In this document: positions 6,490 through 12,538 of the stretch, piece after piece
Numbering within the stretch: position 1 is the stretch's first letter
Layout of the letters: the number at the start of each line of letters is the position of its first letter
DNA from: Candidatus Coatesiibacteriota bacterium
Lineage (GTDB): Bacteria > RBG-13-66-14 > B26-G2
Assembly (NCBI GenBank): GCA_003647715.1
Contig: QMNJ01000012.1
Location: 1-21,747, forward strand
DNA: 21,747 nt
Direction of reading: 5' to 3'
Translations under genes and position numbers: made by a program
Notes under the pieces: generated by a model
The model's input: only the letters and a program-made list of their open reading frames with translations
Told to the model about the DNA's origin: nothing
Database searches by the model: none

Positions 6490-7140
6490 ATGAGTATTGA
6501 TTTTATTGGAGTATGGATAGCAGCACTACTTACCCTCTTCATATTCTCATTTCTCTATAAGGACAACCCGTTCTACAAATTTGCAGAATATTTGTATGTG
6601 GGAATATCCGCCGGCTATTTCGCAGCATATTATTACCATAATGTAATGGTCCCTAACCTTTTCGTTCCACTTCAAAACCACCAGTTTGACTACTTGATAC
6701 CACTTGTTTTGGGAATAACAATATTATTCCGACTATTTCCTAAATATAGTTGGGTATCCAGGTATGGTTTCGCATATAGTGTGGCAATGGGTGCAGGTAT
6801 TAACTTCATTGTGTATCTCCAGGCAAATGCTATGCAACAGATAAATGCTACCATACTACCTCTCATCTCTCTGGAAGGGGGCTTCAATCTGGGTCAAACC
6901 ATCTCTAACATCATAATTGTTATTGGTGTATCAGCGGGTCTCGTCTACTTCTATTTCTCCAAACCCCATAAGGGCTTCCTCGGTTCAACTGCGCGTCTTG
7001 GAATATGGTTCCTTATGATATCGTTCGGTGCATCATTCGGTTACACTGTTATGGCACGTATCAGCATCCTCATCGGCAGAATGCAATTCTTAATAAATGA
7101 CTGGATTAAGCCAACCATAGCACTCATCTCTGGTTCGTAA
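6490..7140 (+). CDS. Polytopic membrane protein, fourth gene of the operon
   Basis: I do not recognise this 216-residue protein. It has about six or seven hydrophobic helices and begins MSIDFIGVWIAALLTLFIF. A conserved-looking segment (YKDNPFYKFAEYLYVGISAGY) follows helix 1 and contains charged and aromatic residues that could line an interface. I recall similar N-termini in proteins next to DUF6754 genes in other bacterial phyla, but cannot check this. It has its own GGAGGG ribosome site and follows the third gene by 15 bases. The strong hairpin just downstream ends the operon. Confidence 0.65.
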   Translation: MSIDFIGVWIAALLTLFIFSFLYKDNPFYKFAEYLYVGISAGYFAAYYYHNVMVPNLFVPLQNHQFDYLIPLVLGITILFRLFPKYSWVSRYGFAYSVAMGAGINFIVYLQANAMQQINATILPLISLEGGFNLGQTISNIIIVIGVSAGLVYFYFSKPHKGFLGSTARLGIWFLMISFGASFGYTVMARISILIGRMQFLINDWIKPTIALISGS

Positions 7141-7166
7141 TAAGAAAAGTATTTCACTGCGAAAAT

Positions 7167-7190
7167 GGGAAGGACATATTGGTCCTTCCC
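7167..7190. terminator. Bidirectional terminator between convergent operons
   Basis: The perfect 9-base arms GGGAAGGAC and GTCCTTCCC enclose a 6-base loop and are flanked by A-rich sequence on the left and TTTGATTT on the right. The plus-strand operon ends at 7140 and the minus-strand gene at 7208, so it can stop transcription from both sides. Confidence 0.8.
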
Positions 7191-7207
7191 TTTGATTTAA
7201 TATTTTA

Positions 7208-8110
7208 CTACTCAAAGAAAGGTGTAGGTAAAAAGGTAATAACAAGTAGTATTATTGATAATACCCCTACTATCTTTCTCTTCCTATCAAGTGGTTTCTC
7301 ATCATCCAGAGGTGGAGGGTGGTGAAATCTGATTACTACAGCGGTGAAGAAACCCCAAAACAGCCAACCCATCCATAACAATCCCATAAGAAGAATTAGT
7401 ATAAAAACCACACGAGAAACCCAGATACTCTTTTTACGAAGTAGAGCATACAATATATGACCACCATCCAATTGCCCTATTGGTATCAGATTTATAGAGG
7501 TTACCCACAGTCCTATCCACGCTGCATAAGCCATCGGATGAAGCATTAAACCCATATCACCCGGGATGTATCCCTTCAATGCATATACGATAGACCTGAA
7601 AAGAATGCTCGCACCAAGAGTCGGCCATAATTGCTTACCTACCACTTCACTGAGGGGAACAACCTGTGAATGGTTTATCCCAATTATCAATATAGGTATG
7701 GCAACTATCACCCCTGCAAAGGGACCCGCTGCTCCCAGGTCCATCAGTGAATTTCTATCTCTTATCTTCCCCTTCATTTTGATAAATGCTCCAAAAGTTC
7801 CAACCAGAGGGTGCGGAACAGGCAGAAAGTATGGTAAAGAGGCAGGAACATTATGATAACGGGAAGCAAAGTAATGTCCCAGTTCATGAGACAGAAGAAT
7901 GATTATCAGCGAGAATGAGAAGGGCAACCCCAAACCCAGATTTCTCACAGAATCCACAAACTTGCCTGTCTCTTGAAAGGCACCTGCAAACAATGTTGAA
8001 AGTATAGTAGCGAAAAGCAATATTATATTAAGCCAGTATTTCTTGATAAATGAATGCTTCTTCTCTTTCTCATCTACCATTATCTCTACTTTTATGTCCT
8101 TATCAACCAT
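7208..8110 (-). CDS. Site-2 protease family (M50) membrane metalloprotease
   Basis: The protein has 300 residues with five to six membrane helices. The zinc motif HELGH is at 75-79 inside a helix. The third ligand is Asp215 in the segment NLIPIGQLDGGH, which has the N-x-x-P-x-G-x-x-DGG form of the S2P family. These enzymes cleave membrane-embedded substrates such as anti-sigma factors or signal peptides. The GNxxP-type second motif, the GAAGPFAG segment and the lack of a PDZ domain resemble the compact S2P/EGY-like group rather than RseP. The start could be ATG 8110 or the second in-frame ATG (codon 11); neither has a strong ribosome site. It begins 14 bases after the mtnP stop, so the two are probably cotranscribed. 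Confidence 0.88.
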   Translation of the reverse strand: MVDKDIKVEIMVDEKEKKHSFIKKYWLNIILLFATILSTLFAGAFQETGKFVDSVRNLGLGLPFSFSLIIILLSHELGHYFASRYHNVPASLPYFLPVPHPLVGTFGAFIKMKGKIRDRNSLMDLGAAGPFAGVIVAIPILIIGINHSQVVPLSEVVGKQLWPTLGASILFRSIVYALKGYIPGDMGLMLHPMAYAAWIGLWVTSINLIPIGQLDGGHILYALLRKKSIWVSRVVFILILLMGLLWMGWLFWGFFTAVVIRFHHPPPLDDEKPLDRKRKIVGVLSIILLVITFLPTPFFE

Positions 8111-8124
8111 ACAACATCACTATC

Positions 8125-8991
8125 TCAATCTATTATACCTTCAAGTATTACCTTCAACGATGCTCTCTTGTCTGGGGAAATATGCTCTATTCGGGTTGCT
8201 AAAGAGTTTCTAATCACATCTTTGCAATTACAATCTCTTCTGCTCTTAAAAAGATTGGGTATAGTCCTCTTCATTACCTTGCGAACATTCTCTATGTTCT
8301 TCATAAATGTCTCTATGACCATATCATGGGTTACATCACCTTCACCCTCATACCATACATCATAATCCGTGACACATGCCAATATTGAATAACATATCCC
8401 CGCCTCTCTTGCCAGTTTCGCTTCCGGGGCATTGGTCATACCAATCACATCTATTCCCAACCTTCTATAAATCAAGGATTCTGCTCTTGTAGAAAATTGT
8501 GGACCCTCAATGCATATATATGTTCCACCTCTATTCACCCTCAATCCTGCATCCAAGCACGAATTATATAATATTTCACTAATTCTCGGGCAATAAGGGT
8601 CAGCCATAGGGACATGAGCCGCCATACCACCCTCAAAGAATGTATTCTCTCTCTTCTTGGTGTAATCAACTAACTGGTCGCATATCACAAAATCGCCGGG
8701 CATTAACTCTTCCTTCAACGACCCACATGCAGACACACCCACCAGCGACTCCACACCCAAAACCTTCAAGGCATAGATGTTTGCTCTGTAATTCACTTCA
8801 CTAGGATTGTAGCGATGACCCTTTCCATGACGAGGCAGAAAAGCAAACTCAAAATCATCCATACGGACTATTACAATTTTACTGGATGGATAACCGAATG
8901 GTGTAGTAATCCACTTCTCCTGAACAACCTGAACGCCTTTCATCTCATACAGACCACTACCACCAATAAAACCTACACTGACCTTACACAT
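8125..8991 (-). CDS. mtnP: S-methyl-5'-thioadenosine phosphorylase
   Basis: A 288-residue PNP/MTAP-family protein. Visible signatures are the phosphate-binding GFIGGSGLYE near the N-terminus, FLPRHGKGHRYNPSEVNYRAN, SACGSL, CIEGPQFSTRAES, GMTNAPEAKLAREAG and VTDYDVW. The last two surround the base-recognition site, where the Asp of TDYD reads the 6-amino group of adenine. The enzyme splits methylthioadenosine with phosphate into adenine and methylthioribose-1-phosphate in methionine salvage and polyamine by-product removal. The ATG at 8991 has GGAGG 6 bases upstream, while the adjacent GTG at 8994 would be too close. Gene order is antiporter, then mtnP, then the M50 protease. No other methionine-salvage gene is in view. 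Confidence 0.92.
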   Translation of the reverse strand: MCKVSVGFIGGSGLYEMKGVQVVQEKWITTPFGYPSSKIVIVRMDDFEFAFLPRHGKGHRYNPSEVNYRANIYALKVLGVESLVGVSACGSLKEELMPGDFVICDQLVDYTKKRENTFFEGGMAAHVPMADPYCPRISEILYNSCLDAGLRVNRGGTYICIEGPQFSTRAESLIYRRLGIDVIGMTNAPEAKLAREAGICYSILACVTDYDVWYEGEGDVTHDMVIETFMKNIENVRKVMKRTIPNLFKSRRDCNCKDVIRNSLATRIEHISPDKRASLKVILEGIID

Positions 8992-8997
8992 CACTAT

Positions 8998-9002
8998 CCT
9001 CC
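8998..9002 (-). promoter_or_regulatory. Shine-Dalgarno site selecting ATG 8991 for mtnP
   Basis: GGAGG sits 6 bases from ATG 8991 but only 3 bases from the GTG at 8994. Confidence 0.7.
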
Positions 9003-9084
9003 ATAATTCACTACACTTCCTACAAATATTTCTAAATATATCAAAAAATGCAATTAAATGAAATTCAGAAACATATTTTGAATA

Positions 9085-10350
9085 TTAAACATTTATCCCT
9101 ATATTATCATCATCACTAACACTTACACCCTTAAAATGAGAAAATATCTTTTTATAAACCTCACCCAACCTCACCTTTTCTATGAACGGTATTAGGATAG
9201 AACATGCAATTATAGACCATAGTATAACTGAATATACTATATCAAGTATAACATCTGAGAATTCAACGCCCATCTGGAGTGGTATAGATGCAAGCACTGC
9301 CGCTGCAAGCCCCTTTGGTATCATAGCAGACATAATAGAAGCATCCCTTGGCGATAAACTTCTGGGCGCAAAAACAAAGATGACAATAAGCCGGGCAAAG
9401 AGTATAGCAATTGTGAATAAAAATCCAACCAACATAACATTGAAATCGCTAATCTTGATAGAGATACCAAGATATACAAAGAAGAAGATTTTCAGCAAGA
9501 AAACGACTTCGCTAAAAAAGCCCTTCTCAACCGTTGTAAACTCTGATAACTGAAGGCGTTCTGCTGGCTTAAAATTCTTATATTCAAACTTTCTAATATT
9601 AGCCAGTGTTATACCGAATGCAAGAGCAGATATCGCTCCACTATACCCTAATAATTCAGTTATGCCATATATGACGAAGATATATGCGAGCGTAGTGAAT
9701 ATGTTGTCAGGCACTCTCCTAATAATCCGTAGTAAAAATGACCAGAAAAATGCACTCACAAGACCAATTATTGATGCAAGCCCTAACGACAATAATACCT
9801 TCTGGGCAATACCTGTTATATTAAGACCACCAAGTTCATACGCCTTAAGAAAGCCAAAAGTAAATACAATACATAAAACATCACTCATTGCTGATTCAAA
9901 AAACAGAATTGTATGCGCTTTCTCACTCAGTTTTATAGTCCTGATTATTGGAAGAACCACCGCAGATGATATGCCACCTATTATAGAACCAGTCATCAAA
10001 GCAACAACCCAAGAACACCCTGTAAGAAGGCGAAAAAGTATTGTCAATACTCCACCAGTTGCAAAGAAGTTCAGAAATGTAATAATGAACGAAAAACCTA
10101 TCGCCTTTCTTATACTTGAAAACCTCAGGTCAATACCGCTGGCAAATAGTATCACTATAAGAGCAATAGTCGTGATAAGTGGACCAACTTTACCAAAGTC
10201 CTCCGGTCTCACTATACCAGCAATCGGTCCTATAATAATGCCTATTACCATAAGAAGCAGAACATCTGGAACTGTGGTCTTTTCAAAAAGTCCCGAAAGA
10301 AGGTGCGCAACAAATATAAGGAGCCCAATAAATAGTATAGTAGAAGCCAT
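9085..10350 (-). CDS. Cation:proton antiporter (Na+/H+ exchanger family)
   Basis: A 421-residue protein with about a dozen hydrophobic helices. It has the order of conserved segments expected of the CPA/Na_H_Exchanger fold: VPDVLLLMVIGIIIGP in helix 2, LFASGIDL, GGISSAVVLPII in the discontinuous helix, FFESAMSDVLC with the membrane Glu and Asp used for ion and proton binding, and MIPKGLAAAVLAS near the end. These proteins exchange Na+ or K+ for H+ across the cytoplasmic membrane. There is no RCK/TrkA-N domain. The ion cannot be assigned from sequence alone. The ATG at 10350 has no clear ribosome site, and a TATAAT lies only 10 bases upstream (10360-10365), so the mRNA may be nearly leaderless. 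Confidence 0.85.
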   Translation of the reverse strand: MASTILFIGLLIFVAHLLSGLFEKTTVPDVLLLMVIGIIIGPIAGIVRPEDFGKVGPLITTIALIVILFASGIDLRFSSIRKAIGFSFIITFLNFFATGGVLTILFRLLTGCSWVVALMTGSIIGGISSAVVLPIIRTIKLSEKAHTILFFESAMSDVLCIVFTFGFLKAYELGGLNITGIAQKVLLSLGLASIIGLVSAFFWSFLLRIIRRVPDNIFTTLAYIFVIYGITELLGYSGAISALAFGITLANIRKFEYKNFKPAERLQLSEFTTVEKGFFSEVVFLLKIFFFVYLGISIKISDFNVMLVGFLFTIAILFARLIVIFVFAPRSLSPRDASIMSAMIPKGLAAAVLASIPLQMGVEFSDVILDIVYSVILWSIIACSILIPFIEKVRLGEVYKKIFSHFKGVSVSDDDNIGINV

Positions 10351-10359
10351 AATCAGATT

Positions 10360-10365
10360 ATTATA
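10360..10365 (-). promoter_or_regulatory. -10 box close to the antiporter start
   Basis: On the minus strand a perfect TATAAT ends 9 bases before the ATG at 10350. No good -35 box is seen 16-18 bases upstream (TCATTT at 17), so the call is weak. Confidence 0.3.
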
Positions 10366-10457
10366 ATCAAATCTGCTACCATAAATGAGAAATAAATTCT
10401 ATCATTTTTTATAAATATTAGGTAGTATTCTCAACCATCCTTATATATTCACAACAC

Positions 10458-10486
10458 TTGAAAATTCAAATATGTTATGATAAAAA
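10458..10486 (+). promoter_or_regulatory. Promoter for tRNA-Met and downstream genes
   Basis: TTGAAA (10458-10463), a 17-base spacer and TAAAAT (10481-10486) match the sigma-70 consensus at four and five of six positions. The tRNA begins 17 bases after the -10 box. Confidence 0.6.
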
Positions 10487-10503
10487 TAAATCTTCAACCA
10501 TCA

Positions 10504-10575
10504 GGCGGGGTAGCTCAGAGGCAGAGCAGACGGCTCATATCCGTCCGGTCCCGAGTTCGAATCTCGGCTCCGCCA
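10504..10575 (+). tRNA. tRNA-Met (anticodon CAT), elongator type
   Basis: The acceptor stem GGCGGGG pairs with CTCCGCC (one G-U). D arm GCTC/GAGC, anticodon stem GACGG/CCGTC around CTCATAT, T arm CCGAG-TTCGAAT-CTCGG and discriminator A complete the cloverleaf. The paired first base and the anticodon stem without three G-C pairs argue against an initiator tRNA. A CAT-anticodon tRNA-Ile that is modified to read ATA cannot be fully excluded. No CCA is encoded. A protein start codon follows only 8 bases after the tRNA end. Confidence 0.93.
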
Positions 10576-10583
10576 TTTATACT

Positions 10584-11267
10584 ATGAACAAGGTTATAAT
10601 TTATTCTACCGCGTTATTTTTTCTCACCCTCATCCATGCACAGGACCTGGAAATAAGCGAATTCAACTGGGGAAAGATACGAAAGTCCATTGATGATGAA
10701 AAAATCTCTGCAAGTGAACTTGCTGAGCTTCTTGAGATTGCAAATGAATATGGATTTCACAGTGATATATGTGAACTGTCGGATTTAATTCTCAGCAAAG
10801 ACAACTATAAGAATAACCCACATATTCTCAATGAACTCGGCACATCCGCATTCAACACTGGACATCAAGGAGATTCTGCCATATTGTTTAAGAAGGCGCT
10901 TGCTATATACCCCGGCTTTCCTGAAGCACACGCTAACCTTGGAGTAATCTACCGAATCAAGGGCGAATACGAGACCGCACTTGAACACCTAAAATTCGCC
11001 ATAGATAACCTTCCCCCTAATGCCACCCTTTTCTATAACATCTCAATATGTTATGAACGGTTGAATATGCTTGAAGAAGCAGAGAACAATTTAAGAAAAA
11101 CAATAGAAATTGACAACAAATTCAAAGACGCATACAAGACCCTGGCGTATCTATTAATATCCCAGGATAAAGACGAAGAAGCACTGAATGTGCTGAGAGT
11201 TTATTCCGGGCTTGTAGGCGGTAAGGATGAGGATGCTCTGATGCTCATAAAACAACTGTCTGATTGA
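10584..11267 (+). CDS. Periplasmic tetratricopeptide-repeat protein
   Basis: A 227-residue protein with a Sec signal peptide (about 1-19, ending LIHA-Q). It has about four TPR units (roughly 80-113, 114-147, 148-180 and 182-212) with the W/L-G-Y-A-F-A-P periodicity, for example AHANLGVIYRIKGEYETALEH and LFYNISICYERLNMLEEAENN. TPR arrays bind partner proteins; here this would happen in the periplasm. The start is the ATG at 10584: a longer frame running upstream would pass through the tRNA and is not credible. There is no ribosome site in the 8-base leader. The next gene, a small lipoprotein, begins 14 bases after its stop, so the two form a pair. Partner unknown. Confidence 0.82.
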   Translation: MNKVIIYSTALFFLTLIHAQDLEISEFNWGKIRKSIDDEKISASELAELLEIANEYGFHSDICELSDLILSKDNYKNNPHILNELGTSAFNTGHQGDSAILFKKALAIYPGFPEAHANLGVIYRIKGEYETALEHLKFAIDNLPPNATLFYNISICYERLNMLEEAENNLRKTIEIDNKFKDAYKTLAYLLISQDKDEEALNVLRVYSGLVGGKDEDALMLIKQLSD

Positions 11268-11268
11268 T

Positions 11269-11273
11269 GGAGG
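11269..11273 (+). promoter_or_regulatory. Shine-Dalgarno site selecting ATG 11282
   Basis: GGAGG lies 8 bases before ATG 11282, ruling out the in-frame starts at 11264 and 11267 that would contain it. Confidence 0.75.
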
Positions 11274-11281
11274 TATATATT

Positions 11282-11698
11282 ATGACAACGAGATTGTCGC
11301 TCTTAACTATAGTCATTACACTTTTAGTAATCACTCTTGCCTGTGAGGAAGTCATAGAAAGGGGAATAATAAAGGGCACTGTCTACAATGATAAGTTGCC
11401 TGCAGATGGAGTATATGTCTTACTGCTTGACTCGTGGAAACTATTGCAAGCCGACCAGCCACTGAACAATGCCAGTATAACCAACTCCAGCGGTAGATAC
11501 ACAATTTATATGGTGGAGCCAGGTTATTACTATGTAGTTGCGGTGAAAGACAACGATGGCAATCTAAAATTCACCCCTGGGACTGACGAATTTGGCTACT
11601 ACGGCGACTGGAATGGAATCAAATGGATTCCAACCGAGATTGAAGTAAAAGAGGGCGATGTTCTGGAAGGTATAGATATTGAAGAGCTATATTTATAG
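11282..11698 (+). CDS. Small lipoprotein with a carboxypeptidase-regulatory-like beta domain
   Basis: A 138-residue protein with a lipoprotein signal: a hydrophobic stretch followed by ITLA and Cys21. Residues about 30-95 form a small beta-sandwich of the carboxypeptidase-regulatory or Cna-B-like kind, shown by GIIKGTVYNDKLPADGVYV, then an ASITNSSGRYTI segment and PGYYYVVAVKDNDGN. The tail has aromatic and acidic residues (FGYYGDWNG) and ends in EELYL. Such domains occur in extracytoplasmic surface proteins and usually have no catalytic activity. It is cotranscribed with the TPR protein just upstream and may work with it on the outer face of the membrane. No specific function can be read. Confidence 0.72.
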   Translation: MTTRLSLLTIVITLLVITLACEEVIERGIIKGTVYNDKLPADGVYVLLLDSWKLLQADQPLNNASITNSSGRYTIYMVEPGYYYVVAVKDNDGNLKFTPGTDEFGYYGDWNGIKWIPTEIEVKEGDVLEGIDIEELYL

Positions 11699-11728
11699 TC
11701 CATTCAAGGTAGATATAGGACGAACTTT

Positions 11729-12499
11729 CTAATAGAGAACAGCATTAATATTCGCCTGTTTCTTCAACATCTCTACAATCTTCTCAAGTTTCTTTTTTGA
11801 TGCTGGTTTAATTCCTTCCTCTGTAGTCCCCCGGTCAATTGTATAAACCTGAACGCCGTTCGGTTTTATCTCTTTTAATATTTCAATATAGGATGAAAGA
11901 TTATTGTCGTCTGTATTTTCAACACCTTCAGAATAGAAGAACAGCGATTGTATAACAAAATCTGAAGCATATTTCAAACCATCAATAATCGCTTCAAAAT
12001 CTACAAATTCTGCAGGTCGGTTCAATCTCTTAAACAAATCCTCACTGCCTACATCCAGTTTGAATATTGGAAGGTCCAGTTTTGATACCGCCTTCCTCAC
12101 CTCCTCTTTGATCAACATTGAACCATTTGACAGAAGTGCTATCGGAACATTGGGCACCATCTCATCCCGTATTGTGATAATTGAGTCAACTATTGCAGGA
12201 AAATCGGGGTGAATAGTTGGCTCTCCATTTCCAGAAAAGGTTATATAATCAATATATTGCCTTGGCTCACCTATCCCCGCAAGGTATTTCGCCACCTCCG
12301 ATGATATCCTATCCACACTCAAATAATCCCTATCATCATCAGGATGGCAGAACTCCTCAGTCCTTCCATATTGACAATAGACGCAGTTAAAATTACAGCA
12401 CTTATAAGGAAAAAGCGACAGATTTATTCCAAGCGACTTTCCCAAACGCCTGGAACTTATTGGTCCATATACAATTCCGTCCTGAAGTTTCAAAACCAA
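11729..12499 (-). CDS. Radical SAM protein, COG0731-like
   Basis: A 256-residue protein with the radical SAM cluster motif C-x3-C-x2-C at Cys35, Cys39 and Cys42 (CNFNCVYCQYG), preceded by YGPISSRRLGKSLGINL. This preamble is typical of the COG0731 group, which includes the wyosine tRNA-modifying enzymes and many uncharacterised relatives. TFSGNGEPTIHPDF supplies the Gly-rich SAM-binding strand. The family generates a 5'-deoxyadenosyl radical; the bacterial substrate here is unknown. The start is an unusual TTG at 12499, supported by AGGAGG 7 bases upstream and by the lack of any nearby ATG or GTG before the conserved N-terminus. It lies 39 bases after the glycosyltransferase fusion and could be the last gene of that transcript. 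Confidence 0.83.
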   Translation of the reverse strand: MVLKLQDGIVYGPISSRRLGKSLGINLSLFPYKCCNFNCVYCQYGRTEEFCHPDDDRDYLSVDRISSEVAKYLAGIGEPRQYIDYITFSGNGEPTIHPDFPAIVDSIITIRDEMVPNVPIALLSNGSMLIKEEVRKAVSKLDLPIFKLDVGSEDLFKRLNRPAEFVDFEAIIDGLKYASDFVIQSLFFYSEGVENTDDNNLSSYIEILKEIKPNGVQVYTIDRGTTEEGIKPASKKKLEKIVEMLKKQANINAVLY

Positions 12500-12506
12500 A
12501 ATACGC

Positions 12507-12512
12507 CCTCCT
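12507..12512 (-). promoter_or_regulatory. Shine-Dalgarno site supporting a TTG start
   Basis: AGGAGG on the minus strand lies 7 bases before TTG 12499. It is the main evidence that the radical SAM gene begins with TTG. Confidence 0.7.
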
Positions 12513-12538
12513 CAAAAACCACCCTATATTAATATATT

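Noticed and set aside
9662..10366. A 234-codon plus-strand open frame opposite the antiporter
   Set aside because: It is the reverse of a well-supported membrane protein gene, has no family signature and no ribosome site; it is a shadow frame.
10504..10575. Initiator tRNA-fMet
   Set aside because: The first acceptor pair is G-C instead of the mismatch typical of bacterial initiators, and the anticodon stem lacks the three consecutive G-C pairs.
10458..10583. An open frame that continues upstream of the TPR protein through tRNA-Met
   Set aside because: It would translate the tRNA itself. The ATG at 10584 begins a proper signal peptide, so the upstream extension is an artefact.
11699..11728. 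A terminator between the convergent lipoprotein and radical SAM genes
   Set aside because: Only a 4-base GTCC/GGAC pairing with a long loop; no T run.
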